A stretch of 64,000 bases of DNA, from assembly GCA_035566015.1 (NCBI GenBank), contig DATMRS010000014.1:1-64000 (forward strand). The letters run 5' to 3'. The position numbers and the translations under genes were made by a program. Source of the DNA: DATMRS01 sp035566015. GTDB taxonomy: Bacteria > Pseudomonadota > Alphaproteobacteria > Sphingomonadales > Sphingomonadaceae. Below the pieces are notes generated by a model that was given only the letters and a program-made list of their open reading frames with translations, had not been told where the DNA came from and made no database searches. Within the stretch, counting starts at the first letter, position 1. Each line of letters begins with the position of its first letter. Of the stretch, positions 44,365-52,530 are shown in pieces.

Positions 44365-44700
44365 TCAGATCGAAAAGCTCGATCCGCAGCCGCAACCCGA
44401 GGCCGCATTGGGATTGGTGACGCGAAACGCCGCACCGCCCAGCGATTCGACGAAATCGACTGCCGCGCCCTGCACCAGATCGAGGCTCATCGGATCGACG
44501 ATGAGGCGGACGCCGTCCCGCTCGGCCACCGCATCGTCCTCCTCGATCGCCTCAGCGAGATCGAAGCGATATTGGAAGCCCGCGCAGCCGCCACCATCGA
44601 CGGCAAGGCGGAGAATCGCCGGCTTCTGCTGCCGCTCCGCAATCCAGGCTACCCGCTTCGCGGCCGCGGGCGTGATATCGATGACAGGGGTGTCGCTCAT
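44365..44700 (-). CDS. erpA: A-type iron-sulfur carrier protein, ErpA-like
   Basis: A 111-residue HesB/YadR-type protein that delivers Fe-S clusters to apo-enzymes. The three ligand cysteines are seen in GGGCAGFQY (about residue 39) and CGCGSSF near the C-terminus (about 103 and 105). The family cannot be split with certainty between ErpA, IscA and SufA from this alone; the absence of isc/suf genes next to it favours ErpA. It starts with ATG 44700. Confidence 0.88.
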   Translation of the reverse strand: MSDTPVIDITPAAAKRVAWIAERQQKPAILRLAVDGGGCAGFQYRFDLAEAIEEDDAVAERDGVRLIVDPMSLDLVQGAAVDFVESLGGAAFRVTNPNAASGCGCGSSFSI

Positions 44701-44761
44701 GCCGTCAAGATAGGCCGAGGCAGGCCGCGCGACAACCGTTCCGGCGGCGCCCCCTCTTTCC

Positions 44762-45916
44762 CTATTCGTCGGGGCCGCCCATCGCCATCTGGGTCGCCTT
44801 GGCGCGACGCTGGATCGAGGCGAGGTAATCGGCGGACTGGAGGAAAGGCAGCGGGTTGACGGCATGGCCGTCGAGCCGGACTTCATAATGGAGATGCGAT
44901 CCGGTCGACCGACCGGTGGAGCCCATCTTGGCTATCAGATCGCCGCGTTTCACATGCTGGCCGACATGGACGAGGATTTTGGAGAGGTGGCCGTAGCGCG
45001 TCTCGATACCCTTGCCATGCTCGAGCTGGACGAGATTGCCATAGCCCCGCGCCCAGCCGGCGCGGCCGACGACGCCGTCGGCGGTGGCATAGACTGGCGT
45101 ACCCATCGGCCCGGCGAGATCGATGCCCGAATGCATCGCCGCCGAGCCGCGGAACGGATCGGAACGGACGCCAAAGGGACTGCTGAAGACGATATCGCGC
45201 ACCGGGCGCTGGGAGGGAACCGCCATCACCCCCTGTTCGAGCTGATCGAGCTTCTTCCACGACAGGAAGAGCGCCTTGAACTGCGGGTCGCCGTCAGTAG
45301 CCTTGTCGACGGCCTCATAGGGGCCACCCTTGGCGGCCTGCGTATCGATCCGGAAGCGGCGCGGGTTGATACCGAGCTTGCGAAGCTGGCCGACCATCGA
45401 TTTGTAACGGCTGTCCGCCGTCTCGCGCGCCTGCTCGACCAGAGCGAGCTGCTTTTCGGCAACGCGGTCGAGCGGGGCGGCGATCGCGTTCGCCCGGCTC
45501 GACGCGATCAGGTCGCCCTCGGCGGGCAGCAGGCTGGACAGCGTCGCCGCGTCGGTCTTGCCGGCGACAATCGCGCCGATCAACTTCTGGCGTTGCTCAA
45601 GCCGCTCGGCGGCGAGAGCGGCTTCCTGCTTCGCGGCGGCATAGTCGGCCTCGATCTTCGCGACGCGGGTACGCATTGCGGCGACCTGCGCGTGATTGGC
45701 GTCGGTCGCGGGGTGGGCGACGAAAATCTGGATCGCGGCGAAAATGCTCCAGCCCAGCAGGAGAAGCATTGCCAGCGCCAGGCCAATGAGGAGCCGTGTG
45801 CCGACATGGAAGCGCCGGAAACTCGCACCATCGTGGAAGAAGAGATCGCGGGGGCGAAAGAACTGTTGGAACCGCATGCCGAACGCTGCGTTCAAACGAG
45901 AGGAAACGAAGGTCAT
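44762..45916 (-). CDS. M23 family metallopeptidase, membrane anchored
   Basis: A 384-residue protein: short cytoplasmic start, one TM segment (about residues 41-66), a coiled coil (about 75-110), and a C-terminal LytM/M23 domain with zinc ligands in MHSGIDLAG (His and Asp) and HLHYEV. It should be a periplasmic peptidoglycan endopeptidase or an amidase-activating factor. GGGGGA six bases upstream supports ATG 45916; the longer frame to 46057 is not needed. It lies downstream of the DUF455 gene. Confidence 0.9.
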   Translation of the reverse strand: MTFVSSRLNAAFGMRFQQFFRPRDLFFHDGASFRRFHVGTRLLIGLALAMLLLLGWSIFAAIQIFVAHPATDANHAQVAAMRTRVAKIEADYAAAKQEAALAAERLEQRQKLIGAIVAGKTDAATLSSLLPAEGDLIASSRANAIAAPLDRVAEKQLALVEQARETADSRYKSMVGQLRKLGINPRRFRIDTQAAKGGPYEAVDKATDGDPQFKALFLSWKKLDQLEQGVMAVPSQRPVRDIVFSSPFGVRSDPFRGSAAMHSGIDLAGPMGTPVYATADGVVGRAGWARGYGNLVQLEHGKGIETRYGHLSKILVHVGQHVKRGDLIAKMGSTGRSTGSHLHYEVRLDGHAVNPLPFLQSADYLASIQRRAKATQMAMGGPDE

Positions 45917-46001
45917 TAAATCCCCCGGCGCGACCAATCGGGCCATTTGGCCCCACCTGAGCACGCGGCATGGAGCGGTTAATCGAATGTCTGGCAGGCG
46001 G

Positions 46002-46838
46002 TTACGGCCGTCCTGCCGGCGTGGCGTCGTTGTGGGTGCAGCCATCCGCGGGGGCAAGAACAGCGTAGAAGTCTTTCGTTAGGCCGGCTGACTCGCGCGC
46101 CGAGTCGTTGAATGGCGGCTTAATCCGTCCCCCGAAATGACATGAAACCAGCCGTCGCCACTCAGGCGCAGGATCGATTCGCCGGGCGGCGCAGAGGGAT
46201 TCGAACCAGCGGACGCCCGCCGCCACATGACGCACCTCGTCACGCAGGATACGGCCGAGAATGCGCGCGGATGCTTCATCGCCTGCTGTCTCGAAACGCG
46301 CGATCATCGCCGGTGTCACGTCCAACCCGCGCGCCTCCAGCACCATCGGCACGATGGCGAGCCGCGCGAGCGGATCATGCGCCGTATCGGCCGCCGCCTC
46401 CCACAGCCCGTCATGCGCCGGCAGATCCCCATAAGCGGCGCCCAAGGCGCGCAAACGCCGCGCGACGAGCGCGAAATGCATTGCCTCCTCGGTACCCACG
46501 CGCAGCCATTCGTCAGTAAACGCGCGCGGGAAATGCCTCCCGAAGCGGCCGACCAGATCGAAAGCGAGATCGATCGCCACATATTCGATATGCGCCAGCG
46601 CATGGAGCATAGCGATCCGCGTGCGCAGGCTGCCCGCCCTGCCCCGCTTGGGCATGCGTGACGGCGGCAGCAGGACGGGCGTGTCACCCAAGACCGGACG
46701 ACCGGGCATAGCGACATCGAACACCCAGGCGAGCCGGCCCGTGCGCCATGCTCGCGCCGCCGCACGGGCCGCCATGACCTTCGCATGCGGCTCGGCAGCG
46801 AGGAGCACCTCGCAGGCGGCCCCGGCTAGCGTCTCCAT
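46002..46838 (-). CDS. DUF455 ferritin-like protein
   Basis: A 278-residue protein of the DUF455 family. Candidate diiron ligands typical of a ferritin-like four-helix bundle are Glu/His in LAHIEYVAIDLAFDL, EEAMHF, EARGLD and DEVRHVAAG (spread over about residues 90-210). The family has no firmly established function. The bcp stop codon lies one base before its ATG, so it belongs to the glnE-bcp-DUF455 run. Confidence 0.85.
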   Translation of the reverse strand: METLAGAACEVLLAAEPHAKVMAARAAARAWRTGRLAWVFDVAMPGRPVLGDTPVLLPPSRMPKRGRAGSLRTRIAMLHALAHIEYVAIDLAFDLVGRFGRHFPRAFTDEWLRVGTEEAMHFALVARRLRALGAAYGDLPAHDGLWEAAADTAHDPLARLAIVPMVLEARGLDVTPAMIARFETAGDEASARILGRILRDEVRHVAAGVRWFESLCAARRIDPAPEWRRLVSCHFGGRIKPPFNDSARESAGLTKDFYAVLAPADGCTHNDATPAGRP

Positions 46839-46839
46839 T

Positions 46840-47310
46840 TCAGGTCAGTGCACGGGCGGCGGCAAGCACCTCCTCGGCATGGCCGGGCACCTTCACCTTG
46901 CGCCAGACGCGCGCGATCCGCCCGTCCTTGTCGATCAGGAAGGTCGCGCGCTCGATTCCCATATATTTGCGACCATACATATTCTTTTCGACCCAGACGT
47001 CGAACGCCTCGCACACCGACCCGTCCGCGTCGGTCGCCAGCGTCACCCGCAGCGAATATTTTTCAATGAATTTAGCATGACTTTTCGGGGAATCCTTCGA
47101 AACGCCGACAACCGGCGTGCCAGCCAGATCGAAGGCGCCGGCAAGCTCCGAAAAGGACTGCGCCTCGGCGGTGCAACCCGACGTATCGTCCTTGGGATAG
47201 AAATAGAGGACAAGCGGCCGGCCACGCGTCTCGGAAAGCCTCATATTCCCGCCATCGGCGGTCTGCAGCGTCACATCGGGGGTGATATCGCCTGTCTCGA
47301 GCATTTTCAT
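46840..47310 (-). CDS. bcp: Thiol peroxidase Bcp (PrxQ)
   Basis: Bcp reduces hydrogen peroxide and organic peroxides with thioredoxin. The 156-residue peroxiredoxin has the peroxidatic Cys in YPKDDTSGCTAEAQSF (about residue 46), VVGVSKDSPKSHAKF and TFLIDKDGRI. The resolving Cys of some PrxQ proteins, five residues after the first, is replaced (Ser in this position), so it may work as a one-Cys enzyme or use Cys in SVCEAFD. It overlaps glnE by four bases. Confidence 0.93.
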   Translation of the reverse strand: MKMLETGDITPDVTLQTADGGNMRLSETRGRPLVLYFYPKDDTSGCTAEAQSFSELAGAFDLAGTPVVGVSKDSPKSHAKFIEKYSLRVTLATDADGSVCEAFDVWVEKNMYGRKYMGIERATFLIDKDGRIARVWRKVKVPGHAEEVLAAARALT

Positions 47311-50012
47311 GATCCTTCCTGTTGCGCACCGGCCGAGGCGCGGCGCCATTCGGCCGAGATGATGTCACGCGCGGCGGCATAGGCCGCGACAAGCCCGTCC
47401 CAATCGGCCTCACCGCATGCCAACGCAACCAGCTCGCGCGAGATTTCCGGCGGCTCGTCAGCATCGGGCGAGACGAGACGCAGCGTCACCAGCATGCGCC
47501 CCAGCAGATTATGCGCATCGAGCAGGGCGGGCGAAACAAGCCCCGCTTCCGCAAGCGCGGCAATCGCCCCCGGCAAACTCGGCTCCAGACCGGCGGCATG
47601 GCGGAGTTGCATCAGATGCACGGCAAACTCGCAATCGACCAGGCCGCCCTCGATCAGCTTCACGTCAAAAGGGCCTTTGGGCGGCTTATGCTTCGCCATG
47701 TCGGCGCGCATCTTGACCGCATCGGCGACCAGAACGGCGGGATCGCGCGGCCGCCGCAACGTTTCGCCAATGATCGCCTCGATCCGCCCCCGCGCCTCGG
47801 CCGATCCATAGACGGTGCGCGCGCGGGTGAGTGCCATATGCTCCCAGGTCCAGGCGCTATCACGTTGATATTGATCGAAGCTGTCAACCGATACGGCCAG
47901 CAGCCCTTGCGCGCCCGACGGGCGCAGGCGCGTATCGATCTCATACAACGGCCCCGCCGCCGTCGGCACACTGAGCGCGCCCGTCACGCGCTGGGCGAGA
48001 CGATTGAAATATTGCGTGGCGCCAAGCGGCTTCGGCCCGTCCGATTCGGCCAGATGATCGCCGGTGAAGAGATAGATGAGATCGAGGTCCGACGCATGGG
48101 TAAGCGCGCCTCCCCCCAATCGGCCGAGCGCCAGGATCGCCAGTTCGCCACCCGGCACACGGCCGTGCAGCGCTTCGAACTCGGCGATCGTCGCGTCGGC
48201 CAGCGCGACCAGCGCGGCTTCGGCGACACGCGAATAGCCTTGCGCCACCACCATCGGATCGGCCGCGCCTTCCACGAGTTGCGCCCCCAGCGCAAAGCGC
48301 CGCTCGCCGACGCGCTGCCGCGTGCGATCGAGCAATGCCTGATAGTCGTCATCCGCCTCACGCGCGGAAAATTCCTCTATCAGTTGTGGCAAGGGTGGTG
48401 GCGGATCGAAGGCGCTGGCGTCGATCAGGCCGTCGAGCAGCGCCGGCCGGCGGCCGAGCGCTTCCGCGAGTGTCGGGGCATGAACGAGCAGGTCCGCCAC
48501 CATCCGCGCGAGCATCGGCCGTGCCTCAAGCAGGCGGAAAAGGTTGATCGCGGTGGGCAGTTTCGCGACGATGTCGTCGAACCGGTTGAGCGCGCCGTTC
48601 GGGTCGGGCGCGCGGCCGAGCGCCTCGACAAGGCCGGGCAGCACCGCTTCCAGCGCCTCGCGCGCGGCCGGGCTGCGCAGCGCCCGGACATCGCCCCGGC
48701 GCCAGGCTTCGATCCGCGCCCGCGCTGCCGCGGTATCGGCAAAGCCCGCGCTGGCGAGGGCCGCCTCCAGCCGCTCGCCATCATGCGGCAGGCCCTCGCC
48801 CTGTCCGTCGACAAGCGTGTCGTAGATGCGGCCCACCGCCTCGCTATGCGGCCGCAACAACCCGATGAGTGCTGCGCCATCGGCCACGCCATGGAGCCGC
48901 GCGGCATTGTCCAGCGCCTCGGCTTCGCGCGGCAGGCGGTGCGTCTGCCTGTCGTCGATCATCTGCAGGCGGTGCTCGATGGTGCGGTAGAGGCGATAGC
49001 CCTTGGCCAGCACACCGGCTTCCGCCGCATCGATCCGTCCGGCGGCAGCGAGCGCGGCCAGCGCGTCCAAAGTTGCGGGTACGCGTAATTCGGACGCTCG
49101 GCCGCCGAAGATAAGCTGATGAATCTGCGCGAAGAATTCGACTTCGCGTATCCCACCCCGGCCATGTTTCAAGTCATAGCCGGGGCCGAGCAGGCGGCCT
49201 TGCGCATGATGGTCCCGGATGCGTCGGGAAATCTCGCGCACCTCGCGTACTGCGCCGTAATCGAGCGCGCGCCGCCAGATGAACGGACGGATTGCGGCGA
49301 GGAAGGCATCGCCCATGCTTTTGTCGCCCGCCGCGACACGCGATCGGATAAAAGCAGCGCGTTCCCAGGGCAGTGCACTCGATTCATAATAAGAGATAGC
49401 AGCATTGACCGGCAACGCCATCGGGCTCGCCTCGGGCGACGGTCGCAACCGCAGATCGACCCGGAAGACATAGCCGTCGGCATCACGCGCCTGCAACAGT
49501 TCGACGACGCGCCGCGCGATCCGCACCGCCGCCTCCACCGGCTCCTCGCGCGCGCGGCGCGGCAGCGTCTCGGGATCGAAGAGCAGAATTGGGTCGATAT
49601 CCGACGAATAATTGAGTTCGCGGCTACCATGCTTGCCCAGCGCGAGCGCGGTGAAGCCGCGCGCCTCCTCCCCCGGCGTGCGCTCCGCAATCGCCGCAGT
49701 GATCGCACGATCAAGCGCGCGGTCGGCCAGATCGCTCAGCGCCGTGACCACCTCTTCCAGCGACAGGAGGCCCGCGAGATCGCCAATCGCGAGCGCCAAC
49801 GCGACGCCCTGTCGCTCGCGACGAAGCGACCGCCCTACTCCCTCATGAGTCTCGGCCTCACGCCGGGCGAGCGCGAGCGCCGTCGCCGGGCCCTCCTCGA
49901 CCAGTGCCGCGACGATATCGGGTCTTTGCTCCATGGTGCGGCGCAGGAAGGGCGCATGGTCCGCCGCCCGCGCCAGTGCGTTGTCAATCGGGGGACGAAC
50001 TGTTGCCATCAT
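47307..50012 (-). CDS. glnE: Bifunctional glutamine synthetase adenylyltransferase/deadenylase
   Basis: GlnE adenylylates and deadenylylates GlnA in response to PII and glutamine. About 901 residues, with two nucleotidyltransferase domains: the first with GKHGSRELNYSSDIDPILLF (about residue 130) and the second with GRLGGGALTHASDLDLIYLF (about residue 620). Both keep the G-S/G and D-x-D metal motif. The start is uncertain (ATG at 50024, 50012 or 50009). Its target GlnA, with the conserved tyrosine, is 7 kb away on the other strand. Confidence 0.94.
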   Translation of the reverse strand: MMATVRPPIDNALARAADHAPFLRRTMEQRPDIVAALVEEGPATALALARREAETHEGVGRSLRRERQGVALALAIGDLAGLLSLEEVVTALSDLADRALDRAITAAIAERTPGEEARGFTALALGKHGSRELNYSSDIDPILLFDPETLPRRAREEPVEAAVRIARRVVELLQARDADGYVFRVDLRLRPSPEASPMALPVNAAISYYESSALPWERAAFIRSRVAAGDKSMGDAFLAAIRPFIWRRALDYGAVREVREISRRIRDHHAQGRLLGPGYDLKHGRGGIREVEFFAQIHQLIFGGRASELRVPATLDALAALAAAGRIDAAEAGVLAKGYRLYRTIEHRLQMIDDRQTHRLPREAEALDNAARLHGVADGAALIGLLRPHSEAVGRIYDTLVDGQGEGLPHDGERLEAALASAGFADTAAARARIEAWRRGDVRALRSPAAREALEAVLPGLVEALGRAPDPNGALNRFDDIVAKLPTAINLFRLLEARPMLARMVADLLVHAPTLAEALGRRPALLDGLIDASAFDPPPPLPQLIEEFSAREADDDYQALLDRTRQRVGERRFALGAQLVEGAADPMVVAQGYSRVAEAALVALADATIAEFEALHGRVPGGELAILALGRLGGGALTHASDLDLIYLFTGDHLAESDGPKPLGATQYFNRLAQRVTGALSVPTAAGPLYEIDTRLRPSGAQGLLAVSVDSFDQYQRDSAWTWEHMALTRARTVYGSAEARGRIEAIIGETLRRPRDPAVLVADAVKMRADMAKHKPPKGPFDVKLIEGGLVDCEFAVHLMQLRHAAGLEPSLPGAIAALAEAGLVSPALLDAHNLLGRMLVTLRLVSPDADEPPEISRELVALACGEADWDGLVAAYAAARDIISAEWRRASAGAQQEGS

Positions 50013-50088
50013 GCCGCAATGCATAACCGTTAACCGCGCAGTAGCAAGATTTGCGCAACTCCCAGCCGCATCGGACGTTATTCAGGGC

Positions 50089-50265
50089 ATGGAATGGCGT
50101 AACTCTACCTCCGAGACGGACCGGGCGGCGCAGAAAGCGGCCGCCGATGTTGTTGCAATGCCACAAGCGCATGACGGCATCGGCAACGCGCTACGTCGTG
50201 CCTTCGTGGCGCATGGCCTGAACGTACCGGAGGAATTCGCGAAATTGCTCGCAAAATTGCACTGA
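50089..50265 (+). CDS. Small NepR-like protein, convergent with ecfG
   Basis: A 58-residue ORF that ends three bases before the ecfG stop codon. Its C-terminal half (GIGNALRRAF...VPEEFAKLLAKL) lines up with the C-terminal half of the NepR in this window (VGDALRSVYAE...IPAEMLELLGKL), sharing G-x-ALR, P-x-E and LL-x-KL with one gap. This core is the sigma-binding region of NepR. A CAGGG ribosome-site candidate lies just before the ATG. It is too short for certainty and could be a second anti-sigma factor or a relic. Confidence 0.5.
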   Translation: MEWRNSTSETDRAAQKAAADVVAMPQAHDGIGNALRRAFVAHGLNVPEEFAKLLAKLH

Positions 50266-50268
50266 TTT

Positions 50269-50904
50269 TCAGCGTTCCCGGCTGAGATGATCGACTTCGG
50301 CCATGATGGTCTGAAGCGCGGTCCGGTCGGGATCGTTCTTATGCTCACGCCGTGACGGCAGCGAGCCGTCGGTGAGCAGAGCCTCGAGCGCGACGCGCCC
50401 ACGCGCGACGCGGCTCTTGATAGTGCCCACCGCACAGCCGCAGATCGCCGCCGCCTCTTCATAGGCGAAGCCGCCCGCGCCGACGAGGATCAGCGCCTCG
50501 CGCTGCGGCTGCGGCAGATGGAGCAATGCGCGCTGCATGTCGCCCAGTTCGACGTGTCGGTCCTGGCTTGCGGGCGCGGCAAGCAGCCGGTTGGCGGTCA
50601 CATCGTCCCACTCGCCCTTGAAACGCGCACGGCGCATCTGCGAGAGGAAGAGGTTGCGCAGGATGATGAAGGTCCAGGCACGCATATTGGTGCCCGCCTG
50701 GAAGCGCTTGCGCGCCGCCCAGGCCTTGAGAAGCGTTTCCTGCACCAGATCGTCGGCGAGATCGCGATTGCCCGAGAGCGACCGCCCGAAGGCGCGCAAA
50801 TGGGGGATGACGCGGCCCAGTTCGACCTTGAACTCCTCGTCGGACAGCGGCACCGGCTCTTCGGCCGGGCCTTCCCCTGGCTCTTGCGCTTGGTCCTTTT
50901 GCAT
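50269..50904 (-). CDS. ecfG: General stress ECF sigma factor EcfG (ECF15)
   Basis: A 211-residue ECF sigma factor. Region 2 is at about residues 30-95 (DLADDLVQETLLKAWAARKRF, then NMRAWTFIILRNLFLSQMRR) and region 4 at about 135-180 (LPQPQREALILVG, then AICGCAVGTIKSRVARGR as the -35-binding helix). This type directs the alphaproteobacterial general stress response and is held by NepR until PhyR is phosphorylated. It is cotranscribed with the small membrane protein upstream, behind a consensus EcfG promoter. Confidence 0.93.
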   Translation of the reverse strand: MQKDQAQEPGEGPAEEPVPLSDEEFKVELGRVIPHLRAFGRSLSGNRDLADDLVQETLLKAWAARKRFQAGTNMRAWTFIILRNLFLSQMRRARFKGEWDDVTANRLLAAPASQDRHVELGDMQRALLHLPQPQREALILVGAGGFAYEEAAAICGCAVGTIKSRVARGRVALEALLTDGSLPSRREHKNDPDRTALQTIMAEVDHLSRER

Positions 50905-51003
50905 CAGATCGCCCCAAAATGCGGATATGGGCAGTCTTCGGCCATTCCCCGGCTGGGAACGGCAGTCGAAGCTGCAATGGACAGATGAAAGATCAAAAGC
51001 CCG

Positions 51004-51165
51004 TCATCTCCAGAACAGCACCAGCGCAATAAAGAGAATTATGATCAGAGCGCCCGAAATCGCAAGCACATAGCGGGTCACGTGCGGTGTACTGGCCGCG
51101 CGCGCCTCCGTCTTGTTCAGATGAATTTCCTGATCCTCTTCCCGCTGCACGCTTCGCTCCCTCAT
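51004..51165 (-). CDS. Small single-TM protein in front of ecfG
   Basis: A 53-residue protein: charged N-terminal half (REEDQEIHLNKTEARA), then TPHVTRYVLAIS and one strongly hydrophobic helix with a short tail (about residues 35-53). It would be inserted in the inner membrane with the charged part in the cytoplasm. I do not recognise a named family. A consensus EcfG promoter ends 15 bp upstream, and ecfG follows 100 bp downstream, so it may belong to the stress regulon or serve as leader gene of ecfG. Confidence 0.65.
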   Translation of the reverse strand: MRERSVQREEDQEIHLNKTEARAASTPHVTRYVLAISGALIIILFIALVLFWR

Positions 51166-51179
51166 ACAGTAACGCCGCC

Positions 51180-51205
51180 AACGAGCGGAGGGGCAGCGAG
51201 GTTCC
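51180..51205 (-). promoter_or_regulatory. Consensus EcfG promoter for the small membrane protein-ecfG operon
   Basis: On the minus strand GGAAC (51205-51201) and CGTT (51183-51180) are separated by exactly 17 bases, matching the EcfG consensus GGAAC-N16/17-CGTT. The small membrane protein ATG is 15 bp downstream. This predicts that EcfG drives its own operon. Confidence 0.75.
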
Positions 51206-51235
51206 AATAATATCGGATGGGAAACGAGCGGGCGC

Positions 51236-52033
51236 TCAGGCGGGAACCGTGGCCGAATCGAAGAAAAGCGCCTGGCTGATCGCGGCCTTCACCGTCGAAC
51301 GCTGGAAAGGCTTGGTGATGAGGAAGGTCGGCTCAGGCCGCTCCCCCGTCAGCAGCCGTTCGGGGAAGGCGGTGATGAAGATCACGGGAACCGAGAATTG
51401 CGCCAATATATCCTTGACCGCATCGATGCCCGAGCTGTCGTCGGCAAGCTGTATGTCGGCGAGGACAAGTCCCGGCCGCTGCGCCAGCGCCTGGCTCACC
51501 GCCTCGTCGCGCGTCACCGCGACGCCGGTCACTTCATGGCCGAGATCGCGCACGATCGTCTCCAGATCCATGGCGATGATCGGCTCATCCTCGATGATGA
51601 GCACGGTCGCGCGGGTCTGCCGCTCGATCTCGCTGATCGCCTCGGCGGCAAGCTCGTCCACCTCCTCGGCGGTCGCGTCGATCAGATAGCCGGCGTCTTC
51701 CGCGGTGAAGCCCTCCATCGCCGTCAGCAGCAACGCCTGGCGCGAGCGCGGCGTGATGTGGGCAAGGCGGGCGCGCGCGATGCCCTCATGGCTGCCCTCT
51801 TCGTCGGCGTCGCCCAGGGGCGCCTCGACCTGCGCGGAGGACCAGATGCGGTGGAAGGTGCGATAGAGGCCGAGCCGTGGATCGACATCCGCGGGAAAAT
51901 CATCGGGCGCGGCGACGATCGCCTCCAGCGTGGCGCGGACATAAGCGTCGCCATGGGGCTGGCTGCCCGTCAGCGCGCGTCCGTAGCGGCGCAGAAAAGG
52001 CAGATGCGGAGCTAGTTTCTGGCCGAGCGACAT
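51236..52033 (-). CDS. phyR: PhyR response regulator with sigma-factor-like domain
   Basis: PhyR, when phosphorylated, sequesters NepR and frees EcfG. The 265-residue protein has the expected two parts: an N-terminal sigma-factor mimic (about residues 1-125, with LRRYGRALTG and ITPRSRQALLLTAMEGF) and a C-terminal receiver domain (about 140-260) with the acidic pair in IIEDEP, the phosphoacceptor Asp in VLADIQLADDSSG and the Lys in LITKPF. The start ATG 52033 matches the MSLGQKLAPHLPFLRRYGRAL opening of the family. Confidence 0.95.
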   Translation of the reverse strand: MSLGQKLAPHLPFLRRYGRALTGSQPHGDAYVRATLEAIVAAPDDFPADVDPRLGLYRTFHRIWSSAQVEAPLGDADEEGSHEGIARARLAHITPRSRQALLLTAMEGFTAEDAGYLIDATAEEVDELAAEAISEIERQTRATVLIIEDEPIIAMDLETIVRDLGHEVTGVAVTRDEAVSQALAQRPGLVLADIQLADDSSGIDAVKDILAQFSVPVIFITAFPERLLTGERPEPTFLITKPFQRSTVKAAISQALFFDSATVPA

Positions 52034-52103
52034 GATGGTCCGATACTCCTGTGCGGCAAGCCCCGTAGGCTTTCTAGTTACGACGCATTCCGGCCAGTGC
52101 AAG

Positions 52104-52155
52104 CCCCTGTTCGGCGGATTTGAACCGCCCACGCCCGCACCGCCGGTGACAGGGG
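52104..52155 (-). other. Acceptor-stem/T-arm-like inverted repeat in the phyR leader
   Basis: The 7-bp arms CCCCTGT (52104-52110) and ACAGGGG (52149-52155) enclose two smaller hairpins. One is GGCGG-ATTTGAA-CCGCC, whose minus strand reads GGCGG-TTCAAAT-CCGCC, the exact shape of a tRNA T-arm. The other is CACCG-CC-GGTG. No D-arm or anticodon arm is present, so this is not a tRNA. It would lie in the 5' leader of phyR. Confidence 0.4.
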
Positions 52156-52178
52156 AACAAACGTCAAAGTTTTTTGTT
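52154..52178 (+). promoter_or_regulatory. EcfG-like promoter for nepR-phyP, inside a near-palindrome
   Basis: On the plus strand GGAAC (52154-52158), 17 bases, then GTT (52176-52178, preceded by T where the consensus has C). The flanks form a near-palindrome: GGGGAACAAA on the left and TTTGTTTCCCC on the right. On the minus strand this gives GAAAC-N17-GTT pointing to phyR. It could therefore be a weak bidirectional EcfG promoter for both divergent genes. Confidence 0.5.
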
Positions 52179-52343
52179 TCCCCGCGAGGAGCGACAAAAT
52201 TGTCCGGTAAATGCTATGTCGACGGTCGAGGGGCTATGCGGCCTTGTCGAAAATAGAGGAAATTGTAAGGCGTGTCGTCGCAAACTCATCTCACGATGCA
52301 CGCGTCGATAAGGTGGCAAGGAACGCGAGGGGTCGGCGAATTG

Positions 52344-52520
52344 GTGGAAAAAGAGAAACGCAAGGTGACGCCCCGCGCCCCCAGAGCGAGCAAAAGACAC
52401 GGGCAGGCCGCCAAGGGTGATCGTGGAATCGTTGGCGATGCCTTGCGCTCCGTCTACGCGGAAACGGTAGAGGAAAGCATTCCTGCTGAGATGCTCGAGC
52501 TTCTTGGCAAGCTCGCCTGA
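52344..52520 (+). CDS. nepR: Anti-sigma factor NepR
   Basis: NepR binds EcfG in unstressed cells and switches to phosphorylated PhyR under stress. The protein is about 58 residues: a basic, unstructured N-terminus (KEKRKVTPRAPRASKR) and the helical core VGDALRSVYAETVEESIPAEM ending in LLGKLA. The start is uncertain: GTG 52344, TTG 52341 (GAGGGG eight bases upstream) and earlier in-frame codons at 52296 and 52272 are possible. It is divergent from phyR and 10 bp upstream of phyP. Confidence 0.82.
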   Translation: MEKEKRKVTPRAPRASKRHGQAAKGDRGIVGDALRSVYAETVEESIPAEMLELLGKLA

Positions 52521-52530
52521 AGGCGGGATT

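Noticed and set aside
46180..46215. GGGATTCGAACCAG, resembling a tRNA T-arm.
   Set aside because: It lies inside the DUF455 coding sequence (antisense of RWFESLC) and no acceptor or anticodon stems can be paired around it.
50055..50079. GCAAC-N16-CGTT upstream of the NepR-like ORF, one base from the EcfG consensus.
   Set aside because: The start point would fall about three bases before the ATG, leaving no ribosome site, and the mismatch is in the -35 core. Kept only as a weak possibility.
52272..52343. Earlier in-frame starts that would lengthen NepR to about 82 residues.
   Set aside because: The extra residues are not NepR-like, and a better-placed GAGGGG lies before 52341/52344. I keep the short form but the start is open.
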